Assembly: GCF_902506145.1 (NCBI RefSeq) | Contig: NZ_LR733519.1 | Location: forward strand, 1,562,109-1,626,108 | DNA: 64,000 nt | Direction: 5' to 3' | DNA from: Burkholderia sp. 8Y | GTDB taxonomy: Bacteria; Pseudomonadota; Gammaproteobacteria; Burkholderiales; Burkholderiaceae | Shown here: positions 18,021 to 25,700 of the stretch, piece by piece | Layout of the letters: every line of letters begins with the position of its first letter | How positions within the stretch are numbered: the first letter of the stretch is position 1 | Position numbers and translations under genes: made by a program | Notes under the pieces: model-generated | What the model was told of the DNA's origin: nothing | The model's input: the letters and a program-made list of their open reading frames with translations, nothing else | Databases searched by the model: none

Positions 18021-19232
18021 CTAAATGAGCGAAAGCTGCACCGGCTGCGTGGCAAGCGCCTTTCGCAAAAGGTCCGACGACGCCTCGGCGAGCGGCGGCC
18101 GATAGTCCTCGGTCACGACGAACGGCTTGACCTTGTCCATGCCGCAGCGCAGCCGCACGAGATCCGCGTAGCGCACGCGCCGCGCCCGGCGAAGCTCCGC
18201 GATGCGTTTCGCGTTGCGCATCCCGATGCCCGGCACCCGCGCGATCATGCGGACCGGCGCGGCGTTCAGATCGACCGGAAAACGCTCGCGATGCGCGAGC
18301 GCCCATGCGAGCTTCGGATCGACGTCGAGCGGCAGATTGCCTGCATCGCCCAGCAATTCGGCCGCGTTGAAACCGTAGCCGCGCATCAGAAAGTCGGCCT
18401 GATACAGCCGATGCTCGCGCAATAGCGGCGGCGCTTTCGACGGCACGCCGGACGGACTGTCCGGAATGGGACTGAAAGCCGAGTAGTAGACACGCTTCAA
18501 CTGATACGAGCCATACAGCGTTTCGGCGGTGCCGAGGATGGTGCGATCGTCCGTTTCGTCCGCGCCGACGATCATCTGCGTGCTTTGACCCGCCGGCGCG
18601 AAGCGCGGCGCGCGCGGCTCGGCTTCCGACTCCTCGCGTGCGACGCGGATATTGCCCATCGCCAGCTTGATGGTGCGGCCGCTTTTCTCCGGCGCGAGCC
18701 GCTCAAGACTAATTTCCGTCGGCAGTTCGATATTGACGCTCAGACGATCCGCGTAGCGCCCCGCTTGCGCGATCAGGCCGGGATCGGCGTCGGGAATCGT
18801 CTTCAGATGAATGTAGCCGCGGAACTGATGCTTCTCGCGCAGGGTCTTCGCCACGAGCACCAGTTGCTCCATGGTGTAGTTCGACGAACGAATCACGCCC
18901 GAACTCAGGAACAGGCCGTCGATGTAGTTGCGACGATAAAAGTCCAGCGTGAGCGTGACGACTTCTTCGGGCGTGAACCGGGCGCGCGGCACGTTGCTGG
19001 AACGCCGGTTGATGCAGTACTGACAGTCGTACAGGCAGAAGTTGGTCAACAAAATTTTGAGCAGCGACACACAACGGCCGTCCGGTGTGAAGCTATGGCA
19101 AATGCCCGAGCCCGTGCTCGCGCCCAGCCCCTCGACGCCGCGCGACTCCCGCTTGGGCGCGCCGCCGCTCGCGCACGATGCGTCGTACTTCGCGGCATCC
19201 GCAAGAATTTCGAGCTTTTCGGACAGTTCCAT
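18021..19232 (-). CDS. Putative DNA modification/repair radical SAM protein
   Basis: A 403-residue radical SAM protein with the cluster motif CLYDCQYC (66-73). It ends in a helix-hairpin-helix DNA-binding segment (MIARVPGIGMRNAKRIAELRRA, followed by LRCGMDKVKPFV). It belongs to the family annotated as the radical SAM partner of UdgX/DUF4130 proteins; its reaction is unknown. Early cysteines (C20, C45, C54) precede the SAM motif. The ATG at 19232 has only a weak ribosome site (CCAAG) and starts 11 bp after a LexA box, so the transcript leader must be short. It is the first gene of an SOS-type two-gene operon. Confidence 0.92.
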   Translation of the reverse strand: MELSEKLEILADAAKYDASCASGGAPKRESRGVEGLGASTGSGICHSFTPDGRCVSLLKILLTNFCLYDCQYCINRRSSNVPRARFTPEEVVTLTLDFYRRNYIDGLFLSSGVIRSSNYTMEQLVLVAKTLREKHQFRGYIHLKTIPDADPGLIAQAGRYADRLSVNIELPTEISLERLAPEKSGRTIKLAMGNIRVAREESEAEPRAPRFAPAGQSTQMIVGADETDDRTILGTAETLYGSYQLKRVYYSAFSPIPDSPSGVPSKAPPLLREHRLYQADFLMRGYGFNAAELLGDAGNLPLDVDPKLAWALAHRERFPVDLNAAPVRMIARVPGIGMRNAKRIAELRRARRVRYADLVRLRCGMDKVKPFVVTEDYRPPLAEASSDLLRKALATQPVQLSLI

Positions 19233-19243
19233 CTTGGCTATGA

Positions 19244-19263
19244 TACTGTATATTTATACAGTA
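19244..19263 (-). promoter_or_regulatory. LexA (SOS) box
   Basis: TACTGTATATTTATACAGTA is palindromic except for the central TT and matches the LexA consensus CTGT-N8-ACAG with the preferred TAC/GTA flanks. It lies 11 bp before the start codon of the radical SAM gene, in position to block RNA polymerase. The nearest gene on the other side reads toward it and ends at 19328, so the box controls only the repair operon. Confidence 0.93.
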
Positions 19264-19327
19264 CGCTAATGGTGATGCAGGAAGTTTGCAAACTGCACGG
19301 TATCAGCCACATTGCGGCGCCGCGCCT

Positions 19328-19687
19328 TTATTTCAACGGATCATGGCCCCAGTTCATCAGCGAGTAGCGCCACTTCGTATGTTCGATATCGCCGTGCGGG
19401 TGCTGCGCGAGGTGGCGCTTCACATAGCCGGTCACCTTGCGCATGTGAGCGTAGTCGTCGGCATGCAAATCGCTCTTCTTTGCGCCGAGCAATTCGATAA
19501 TCCGCCGCCCCGACTGATGCCCTACCGACTCCGCGTTGCCATCCTTCTGGCCGACAGCACGCGAGTCATCCGTCTCGAGCCATTTTTCCAACTGATGCGC
19601 CGTCATGTTGACGAGCGTTTTGAACTCGTCGTACGTCGCCTTATCGTCGCCGTCGGACGATTGTCCATGTGTCTCATGCGTGGTCAC
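19328..19687 (-). CDS. DUF3140-family protein
   Basis: A 119-residue, charged cytoplasmic protein. The features ESVGHQSGRRIIELL, DDYAHMRKVTGYVKRHLAQ and the C-terminal SLMNWGHDPLK match DUF3140 as I know it, a family of small bacterial proteins with no established function, sometimes described as possibly DNA-binding. The start is a GTG at 19687 with GGAG at good spacing. It lies upstream of the SOS operon on the same strand, with 95 bp between them, but the LexA box and the repair-operon promoter intervene, so co-transcription is not implied. Confidence 0.75.
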   Translation of the reverse strand: MTTHETHGQSSDGDDKATYDEFKTLVNMTAHQLEKWLETDDSRAVGQKDGNAESVGHQSGRRIIELLGAKKSDLHADDYAHMRKVTGYVKRHLAQHPHGDIEHTKWRYSLMNWGHDPLK

Positions 19688-19826
19688 GTGCGCGCTCCAT
19701 TGGTCGATTCATCGGCATCGTCAGGGTCGAGCAAGCGACGCTCCAGCGGCGAAGCTGGCTGGCGTGGCGCGTGCGGGACGGGCGTGCTTGCCGTGATTCG
19801 ACGAGCACTTTTGCGGAGAACTCCTC

Positions 19827-20048
19827 ATGCGTTTTGACTACAAGAATTTCCATATCGACTGCACAGCACGCCACGACGAAGACGGCAGCTTCTACGCACA
19901 CGCCCGCATCACCAGCGCGCCCAACGAACACACGCCGAACGTGGAGGTCCACGAATCCGGCGACCTCGATTCCTTCGCGAACGAATGGGACGCGCTGCAT
20001 TGCGCGCGGGCGTGGGCCATCGAATGGTGCGACGAGGCGCTGGCTTGA
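19827..20048 (+). CDS. Small hypothetical protein, 73 aa
   Basis: A 73-residue acidic cytoplasmic protein with an ATG preceded by GGAG. The pattern FDYKNFHIDCTARHDEDGSFYAHARIT, then a conserved-looking end DALHCARAWAIEWCDEAL, reads as a compact alpha/beta fold. I have seen similar small proteins annotated as hypothetical in Burkholderia relatives but cannot name a family. It stands alone between the DUF3140 gene (divergent) and the glycine-rich protein gene (same strand, 144 bp away). Confidence 0.65.
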   Translation: MRFDYKNFHIDCTARHDEDGSFYAHARITSAPNEHTPNVEVHESGDLDSFANEWDALHCARAWAIEWCDEALA

Positions 20049-20192
20049 CGGCATCGGCCTGCCTTCCAAGGTGTTTCGGTCAAATGCGCGGACGCTTACA
20101 GGCGCGGCACACGGATTGCAGCGTGTAAGCCGCGACGCCGCCCAGGCAGAACGAAACGGCGCGCATCAAACCACCAATTCAAGGGAGGCACC

Positions 20193-20525
20193 ATGAAGAA
20201 CGCCAAGAAGAGTTTGCTCGTATCCGCCATGATCCTGAGCCTGTCCGGCGCCGTGTTTGCGCAGGGCGCGGGCGGCGGTGCAGGTGGGGGCGGCGCAGGC
20301 GCTGGCGGTGCGGGCGCGGGCGGCGGCACGGCCGGCGGCAATGGCGCAGGTCAGGGCGGCACCGGCATGGGCACCCCGAACGCGAATGGCACGACCGGCG
20401 CAACCTCGGGCGCATCCGGCTCCTCCACCATGGGTTCGGGAAGCAGCTCGAGCAGCAAGATGAACAAGATGCACAAGAAGAGCGGCTCGGGTTCGTCCAA
20501 TGGCGGCACGTCGAGTTCGGAATAA
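20193..20525 (+). CDS. Exported glycine-rich low-complexity protein
   Basis: A 110-residue protein with a clear signal peptide (residues 1-23, cleavage after VFAQ or FA-Q). The mature part is almost only Gly, Ala, Ser, Thr and Asn. A Gly/Ala region (about 25-60) has GGAGAGG-type repeats, then comes an Asn/Thr-rich linker and a Ser-rich tail with a basic patch KMNKMHKKSG. The ribosome site AAGGGAGG is strong. Such proteins occur in Burkholderiaceae without known role; cell-envelope or biofilm association is only a guess. Repeats at DNA level make it prone to length change. Confidence 0.75.
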   Translation: MKNAKKSLLVSAMILSLSGAVFAQGAGGGAGGGGAGAGGAGAGGGTAGGNGAGQGGTGMGTPNANGTTGATSGASGSSTMGSGSSSSSKMNKMHKKSGSGSSNGGTSSSE

Positions 20526-20930
20526 CGGTACTTGCTTTTAGTAGAAGCCCGGTTCGCCTCGCTGCTTCCGCGGACCGGGTGTCCTCATGCCTCGGGGCCG
20601 TTCGTCGCCTCTATCTCCCTCCTTGCGCATCCCTTCCATATAGGGATTTCGCGTCTTCCTCCCAGCCCTTACTGTGTGCCTGCGCGGTTTCTGATCGCGC
20701 CTGACGGACACGACAATCTCGCGGCATCGCCTTCAACGGTTCGACGGGTCCGTTTGCGTCGTTGCGCCTTCGGCATTGCATTGCGTTCGCTTTGCGGCGA
20801 TCGCGCTCGATGCCGCTTCCGTTGCGCGCTCGCATCGCAAGACTTCAGGGCGCGCGGTTGATCCAACGCTGCATGGAGTCCGAGAACGTGTTCCCGGCTG
20901 CTTGCGCATTCGTTTTTGAGGAGCCGGAAC
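20526..20930. other. Gene-free stretch between two exported-protein genes
   Basis: No frame here has both a ribosome site and protein-like composition. A possible stem (CCCGGT at 20548-20553, ACCGGG at 20574-20579) follows the glycine-rich gene and may act as its 3' end, but without a T-run. The rest presumably carries the promoter of the gene at 20931; I cannot pick out clear -35/-10 boxes. Confidence 0.5.
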
Positions 20931-21227
20931 ATGAAGACGAAGTTGACCCCGAAGATCGTTGCGATGATGGCGGCCTGCGCGCTTGTCGCGGGCATCGGCA
21001 ACGCCCGCGCCCAGGGCATGCCTGAAGCCGCGCAACAACTCGTGCAGACAATGCGGCCAATGGACACGCCGCGCACCGCCCCGCAAGCAGACCCGGCAAC
21101 GGGCGACTCCACTGTCGACGAACACGCCTACGGCGGCACGAGAAACGGCACGAGCGTGTCGGCTGGCGGACGCAGCGCGGACGGATGCAGCGGCCAGCCG
21201 CGCTGCGACGTGTTCTTTGGTCAGTGA
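20931..21227 (+). CDS. Small exported hypothetical protein, 98 aa
   Basis: A 98-residue protein with a signal peptide (about residues 1-23, ending GNARA) and a hydrophilic, probably flexible mature part. Two cysteines in the tail (DGCSGQPRCDVFF) could form a disulfide in the periplasm. The ATG follows GAGGAG. I do not recognise the family. Together with the glycine-rich gene 400 bp upstream it makes a short run of small exported proteins. Confidence 0.65.
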   Translation: MKTKLTPKIVAMMAACALVAGIGNARAQGMPEAAQQLVQTMRPMDTPRTAPQADPATGDSTVDEHAYGGTRNGTSVSAGGRSADGCSGQPRCDVFFGQ

Positions 21228-21233
21228 GCGCAA

Positions 21234-21269
21234 CGGCGCGCGGGACAAGCCTTGCGCCGCCGATCTTTT
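21234..21269 (+). terminator. Possible terminator after the small exported protein
   Basis: CGGCGC (21234-21239) and GCGCCG (21254-21259) can pair around a 14-nt loop, with TTTT at 21266-21269. The loop is large and the T-run is six bases off the stem, so this is only a candidate. Confidence 0.3.
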
Positions 21270-21461
21270 AGCCGTCGAACGCCTTTCAGCATTCCGGCGC
21301 GGCCAGCGTTGCACTGGCGCGCGCCTGACTCGGCGTGTGCATGACAAGAGCGTTTGCGCTCCTAGCGATGACTCGCGCGTACGCTGCAACCGCATCGGCT
21401 CGAGCGCGCCTTCCTACAAAGTCTTTGCGACACTCGGCCTTTCGCAATGGCCGCCACCGCG

Positions 21462-22421
21462 CTACGCCACCTGCGGCGTGAGCGAAAACCGCGCGCTCAC
21501 CGACTCTCCCGGTGCAAGCACGCCGCCACCTTTCAACGCCTGCTCGACATCGAGGTTCACCCAGTCCGCGACGTTGCTGACCGGCTCGACGCACAGCAGC
21601 GACCCGTGGGACGACGGCGCATAAATCACCGTGAAATCGAACGGCGCTTCCGCGCGCAACGTGACCGAGCGATGCTCGCGCGGCCACGCAATCGTCGCCT
21701 CGCGCGACCATCCTGCGAAGTTGTTGTCGAGATCGAAGGCATCGGCGGACATGCCTTGCGGCGAGGCGAGCGCATCGATACACGGGTGCGGGCCGGCGTG
21801 CGTCGGCAAAGGATCGGGCGTCGTATGCCACATCGACGTCACGCGCGAATGCACATAGGTGTGCGCGGTGCGCGGAAAGTACGGATGATGGCCGAGGCCG
21901 AACGGCATCGGCCGATCGGAGAGATTGCGCATCGACATCGTGACGGTCAGCGACTGCGCATCCAGCGCGATGTCCTGCGCGGCCTCGAACGCGAACGGCC
22001 AATGGTGGGCGGCTTCATGCGACGGCTCGTGCGTGAGCGTGAGCCGTGCGCTCGCCTGCGACGCGGCATCGACACGCCACGGCCGCCGCCATCCGATGCC
22101 GTGCAGCGCATGAGGAAAAGCGTTGCCGTCGCCGGACAGATCGACGGGCGCACCGTCGAAGGTGAAGCGCGCATCGCGGATGCGATTGCAGTACGGCACG
22201 AGCGGAAAGCTCGCCATGCCGAGCGGATTGCGCGCGGCGAGCGCATCGACGGTCGCCGGACGCAGCCAGTGCAGCGCACCGCCTTCGTGCGGCTCGCGGG
22301 CGTCGAAGAAAGCGGCGATCGCGCCGCCGACATGCGGCGCCAGAAGCACGCGCCGCGCGCCGTGGCGCAATTCCACGAGCGCGCCGGCGGCAGGCGTGGA
22401 CGCGGTTCGATCGGCGCTCAA
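21462..22421 (-). CDS. Aldose 1-epimerase (mutarotase) family protein
   Basis: A 319-residue galactose-mutarotase-like protein that should interconvert the alpha and beta anomers of a sugar. Features include FPLVPYCNRIRDARFTF, HALHGIGWRRPW with the catalytic-type His, GLGHHPYFPR, and a late acidic residue in LLCVEPVSN that corresponds to the general base. The start is a TTG whose first bases overlap the TGA of the upstream dioxygenase gene (TTGA), implying translational coupling. The longer upstream frame is inside that gene. The pairing with a sugar ABC importer across the LacI promoter supports a sugar role. Confidence 0.87.
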   Translation of the reverse strand: MSADRTASTPAAGALVELRHGARRVLLAPHVGGAIAAFFDAREPHEGGALHWLRPATVDALAARNPLGMASFPLVPYCNRIRDARFTFDGAPVDLSGDGNAFPHALHGIGWRRPWRVDAASQASARLTLTHEPSHEAAHHWPFAFEAAQDIALDAQSLTVTMSMRNLSDRPMPFGLGHHPYFPRTAHTYVHSRVTSMWHTTPDPLPTHAGPHPCIDALASPQGMSADAFDLDNNFAGWSREATIAWPREHRSVTLRAEAPFDFTVIYAPSSHGSLLCVEPVSNVADWVNLDVEQALKGGGVLAPGESVSARFSLTPQVA

Positions 22422-23218
22422 TATGCGAACTGCCGGTAGTTTTCGTCGAAGATGCGCTGCGTGCGCTCGACCACCGGGTTGTAGCGCAACAGCCGTTTCG
22501 CACGCGGCGGCAAGTCGGCGAGCACGGCGCGCGGCACGTCGATATGCACCTCGGGCCGGAAATACCACGCGCGGCTATAGCCGATGACGACCATCGGACG
22601 CGGCTCGTCGGTGTAATTTGGCGTGCCGCGATGCAGCCCGCGCACATCGCGGATCATCACGTCGCCGACGCGCATCGGCACGCGCTCGGGCGGGAAACGT
22701 CCATCGGCGAGGCCCGCGAGGGCTTCTTCGCGTGAGATGCGGTGCGTGCCGCGCGTCGTTTCCAGCGAACCGTTGCGCTCGTCCACATCGACGAGCGGAA
22801 AGTTCACCGCAAGCTGAAACGACGGCGTTTCGGGCGCGTCGTCGAAAAGCGGCGGCGTATCGCGATGCCAGTCCTGAAAGTCCGAGCCGCGCACCGGCGT
22901 ATCCGTGGCGAGCTGGCACATGACCGGATCGCGCCCCGCCACGCGCTCGACAATGCCGACGATATCCTCGTCGCAAATGATCGACGGATCCGCGAATTCG
23001 CCTTCGAACGGCAAGGTCACGTAATACCGGCCCGGCCCGCGATTGCCGCTCGCCGACGCCTCGCGCGCCGCATCGACGTGCGGCTGCAACAGCGGCGCGA
23101 ACGCGTCGCGCCACGCTTCGATCTTCGCGCGGTCGAAATGATCCGGCAGCAGCACAAAGCCGTCTCGCTCGAACGCTTGTGCAAGCGCGTCTCTCGTCGT
23201 CTCGTCGTATCGGCCCAT
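22418..23218 (-). CDS. PhyH-type Fe(II)/2-oxoglutarate dioxygenase
   Basis: A 266-residue phytanoyl-CoA-dioxygenase-family protein. The iron triad is visible as His118-x-Asp120 (DWHRDTPP) and His196 (GLHRGTP), and Arg207 is well placed to bind 2-oxoglutarate. The N-terminal FERDGFVLLPDHF segment is typical of the family. Substrates of bacterial PhyH proteins are diverse. Its operon with a mutarotase and its divergence from a sugar importer under one LacI regulator suggest a sugar, sugar acid or glycosylated compound. The ATG at 23218 has AAGGAG; a longer frame upstream runs through the operator region and is not credible. Confidence 0.9.
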   Translation of the reverse strand: MGRYDETTRDALAQAFERDGFVLLPDHFDRAKIEAWRDAFAPLLQPHVDAAREASASGNRGPGRYYVTLPFEGEFADPSIICDEDIVGIVERVAGRDPVMCQLATDTPVRGSDFQDWHRDTPPLFDDAPETPSFQLAVNFPLVDVDERNGSLETTRGTHRISREEALAGLADGRFPPERVPMRVGDVMIRDVRGLHRGTPNYTDEPRPMVVIGYSRAWYFRPEVHIDVPRAVLADLPPRAKRLLRYNPVVERTQRIFDENYRQFAY

Positions 23219-23281
23219 GCGCCGCTCCTTTCGGTCGTGAATCGATCGAAAACAAGAATGGCATGGCTGTAATCCGGTCGT

Positions 23282-23299
23282 CAATATTATTAGTAATAG
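23282..23299. promoter_or_regulatory. AT-rich palindromic element proximal to the dioxygenase gene
   Basis: This element contains TATTAGTAATA (23288-23298), an odd-length palindrome, next to AATATT. On the minus strand it directly abuts TTGACG, a plausible -35 of the dioxygenase operon. It shares the half-site ATTAGT with the perfect palindrome 60 bp away, so both may bind the LacI regulator. Confidence 0.5.
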
Positions 23300-23355
23300 T
23301 CCGTGAAAACCCTCAGCCGGCAGCGTTCGGGCTAGGTAGTTTCCGTGTTGTTCAT

Positions 23356-23369
23356 CACTAATATTAGTG
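23356..23369. promoter_or_regulatory. Perfect 14-bp palindrome, likely LacI-family operator
   Basis: CACTAATATTAGTG is a perfect palindrome 40 bp before the LacI gene, with the even symmetry usual for LacI-family operators. It is far more AT-rich than its surroundings. Autoregulation by the adjacent LacI protein is the simplest reading. Confidence 0.7.
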
Positions 23370-23409
23370 GTAACTTCTTTCGCCAAGCCTCATACGCCGC
23401 TCGCGTCCG

Positions 23410-24513
23410 ATGAAAAAAACCACGCAACGCCGCCCGACGATGACCGACATCGCGAAACTCACCGGAGTGTCGCAATCGACGGTTTCCCTCGTCCTCAACA
23501 ATGCGAGCGGCGCGAAGTTTTCGGACGCGACGCGGGAGAAAGTGCTGCGCGCGGCGCAGGAACTCGGCTATCGCATGACGCCGCGCGAGCCCGCCGCGAT
23601 GGACGCCTTCGAGGCGCCAGGCGCGCACGGCGAACGCAATCTGATCGTCTATCTCGCCGATGAAATCTCGACGAGCCCGCATCCGGTCGTCTCGATCGAC
23701 GGCGCGCGCGACGCCGCGTTCTCGCATGGACGCCTTCTGGCCGTCTATTCGACGCACGGCAACGCGCAGATCGAGGAACGCGTGCTCGACGCGACGCTCG
23801 GCAATCCGAACCTGCTCGGCGTGATCTACGCGACCGTGTACACGCGGCGCGTCGCGCTGCCCGCCGCGCTCGCGAAAGTGCCGACGGTGCTGCTCAACTG
23901 CTACGCGAGCGAGGCGAATCTGTCGTCGGTCGTGCCGGCGGAAGTCGCGGGCGGCCACACGGCGACCGACTATCTGCTGGCGGCGGGGCACCGGCGCATC
24001 GGCTATATCAATGGCGAGCCGTGGCAGGACGCGGCGCGCGACCGGCTCAAGGGCTATCGCACCGCGCTCGCCACGGCGGACCTGCCGTTCGCGCCGGAAC
24101 TCGTGCGCGAAGGCGACTGGAGTTCGGGCACCGGCTTCGAGCAGACGCTCTCGCTCATGCGCGAGCCGAACCCGCCGACGGCCATTTTCTGCGCGAACGA
24201 CCTGATGGCGCTCGGCGCGATCGAGGCGCTCAAGCAACTCGGGCTGCGCGTGCCGGACGATGTCTCCGTCGTCGGCTACGACGATCAGGAGATCGCGCGC
24301 CATACGCATCCGCCGTTATCGACCGTCGTGCTGCCGAATTACGATCTCGGCCGCTGGGCCGTCGAAACGTTGCTGCAAGAGGAACACAACCGCGCCGTCG
24401 GCGCCCCGTTACGACGCCGCACCGTGAAGCTGGACGGCCCGCTGATCGAACGCGGGTCCGTCCGGGTAATGACCGAAGCGAGACAACTCGCCATTCATAA
24501 TATTAGCGATTAG
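23410..24513 (+). CDS. LacI-family transcriptional regulator
   Basis: A 367-residue repressor. The helix-turn-helix and hinge are at residues 11-60 (MTDIAKLTGVSQSTVSLVLN, followed by LRAAQELGY). A periplasmic-binding-protein-like effector domain follows (IGYINGE, PTAIFCANDLMALGAIEAL, VSVVGYDDQEIA). It probably senses a sugar imported by the ABC system encoded just downstream. It is divergent from the dioxygenase/mutarotase pair. Three related AT-rich sites, two in front of it and one within its last codons, suggest it controls itself, the divergent pair and the ABC operon. No clear ribosome site is visible before the ATG. Confidence 0.93.
   Translation: MKKTTQRRPTMTDIAKLTGVSQSTVSLVLNNASGAKFSDATREKVLRAAQELGYRMTPREPAAMDAFEAPGAHGERNLIVYLADEISTSPHPVVSIDGARDAAFSHGRLLAVYSTHGNAQIEERVLDATLGNPNLLGVIYATVYTRRVALPAALAKVPTVLLNCYASEANLSSVVPAEVAGGHTATDYLLAAGHRRIGYINGEPWQDAARDRLKGYRTALATADLPFAPELVREGDWSSGTGFEQTLSLMREPNPPTAIFCANDLMALGAIEALKQLGLRVPDDVSVVGYDDQEIARHTHPPLSTVVLPNYDLGRWAVETLLQEEHNRAVGAPLRRRTVKLDGPLIERGSVRVMTEARQLAIHNISD
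24498..24506. promoter_or_regulatory. Operator-like site inside the 3' end of the LacI gene
   Basis: TAATATTAG here is identical to nine consecutive bases of the palindrome at 23356-23369. It lies in the codons for Asn-Ile-Ser, three to five codons from the end of the regulator, about 120 bp before the ABC operon. It could be the operator of that operon. Only one half is well conserved. Confidence 0.5.
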
Positions 24514-24622
24514 CCATTCATAACCGCACGCAGGCCAGCAGCATCTCTCGCATCAGACAGACCGGGCAACAACAAAGCATCGGCGTTACCAACAAGACGA
24601 ATCATCCATATCGGAGGAAGAC

Positions 24623-25630
24623 ATGCTGTCGCTAGAGAACAAACACCGCTCGGGCCTGCGCCCGCTCGCCGCCGCCCTGACCGCGCTTGCGTTGGCCGTT
24701 GGCTTCAGTGCCGCGCACGCCGCCGACGACGCGCTGCCGAAAATCCCGAACAAGAAGCCACTGAAGGTCGGCTTTGCGCAGACGGAGAGCAATAACCCGT
24801 GGCGGCTCGCCGAGACAAAGAGTTTCAAGGACGTGGCGTCGAAGTGCGGCTGGCAGATGGTGATGACCGACGCCAACAGTTCGGCGGCCAAACAGGTGTC
24901 CGACATTCAGAGCATGATCGCGCAGCACGTCGACCTGCTCGTGTTCCCGCCGCGTGAGGAGAAGCCGCTCGCGCCGGTCGTCTTGCAGGCGAAGAAGGCC
25001 GGCATTCCGGTGATTCTGGTGGACCGCAACATCGATCAGTCGATGGCGAAGGCCGGGCGCGATTACATCACGTTCATCGGCTCCGATTTCATCGATCAAG
25101 GCCACCGCGCCGCCGACTGGCTCGTGAAGGCGACCAACGGCAAAGCCACGATCATTGAACTCGAAGGCTCGACCGGCGCCTCCGCCGCGAACGACCGCAA
25201 GAAGGGCTTCGACGAAGTCATCGCGAAGAACCCGGGCATGAAGATCGTTGCGTCGCAAAGCGGCGACTTCGCGCGCGACAAGGGGCGACAGGTCATGGAG
25301 ACGCTGTTGCAGGCGCATCCCGACGTGACCGCCGTCTACGCGCACAACGACGAAATGGCGCTCGGCGCGATCGCCGCGATCAAGGCGGCGGGCAAGCAGC
25401 CGGGCAAGGACATCGTGCTCGTGACCATCGACGGCACCAAGGGCGGCCTCGAAGCGATCAAGGCCGGCGAACTGGGCGCAAGCGTGCAGTCGAGCCCGTT
25501 CTTCGGACCGCTTGCATGCGATGTCGCGCAGAAGTACGCGAAGGGCGAGACCATCCCGCCGTGGGTCAAGGTTTCGGATCGCTTCTACGACAAGAGTAAC
25601 GTCGACGCGAGCATGCAGTACGGCTATTGA
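24623..25630 (+). CDS. Sugar ABC transporter substrate-binding protein, YtfQ-like
   Basis: A 335-residue periplasmic binding protein with a signal peptide of about 32 residues (ending SAAHA). The mature start LKVGFAQTESNNPWRLAETKSF is like that of YtfQ, the galactofuranose-binding protein, and the family segments GSDFIDQGHRAADWL, AHNDEMALGAIAAI and VTIDGTKGGLEAI are present. The ligand is probably a furanose or pyranose aldose. The ribosome site is GGAGGAAG. A stem-loop with T5 separates it from the ATPase gene, as is common for highly expressed binding proteins. Confidence 0.92.
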   Translation: MLSLENKHRSGLRPLAAALTALALAVGFSAAHAADDALPKIPNKKPLKVGFAQTESNNPWRLAETKSFKDVASKCGWQMVMTDANSSAAKQVSDIQSMIAQHVDLLVFPPREEKPLAPVVLQAKKAGIPVILVDRNIDQSMAKAGRDYITFIGSDFIDQGHRAADWLVKATNGKATIIELEGSTGASAANDRKKGFDEVIAKNPGMKIVASQSGDFARDKGRQVMETLLQAHPDVTAVYAHNDEMALGAIAAIKAAGKQPGKDIVLVTIDGTKGGLEAIKAGELGASVQSSPFFGPLACDVAQKYAKGETIPPWVKVSDRFYDKSNVDASMQYGY

Positions 25631-25653
25631 GCGAAGCAGAATCCGCTGGTTTC

Positions 25654-25680
25654 GCGGGCGCCTTCGGGCGCTCGCTTTTT
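25654..25680 (+). terminator. Intra-operon attenuator after the binding-protein gene
   Basis: GCGGGCGCC (25654-25662), a TTCG tetraloop and GGCGCTCGC (25667-25675) form a nine-pair stem with one wobble, followed by TTTTT. It lies 24 bp after the stop and 20 bp before the ATPase gene. It should reduce readthrough so that binding protein outnumbers the other subunits. Confidence 0.75.
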
Positions 25681-25700
25681 CAAAGGACGGATAGCGCCGC

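Noticed and set aside
20193..20525. Glycine-rich gene as a PE_PGRS or collagen-like protein
   Set aside because: It lacks a PE domain and has no regular Gly-X-Y triplets; only the signal peptide and low complexity are supported.
23282..23369. The AT-rich palindromes as a recombination or attachment site
   Set aside because: They are short, flank regulator and structural genes in the usual operator positions, and no integrase or element boundary is nearby.
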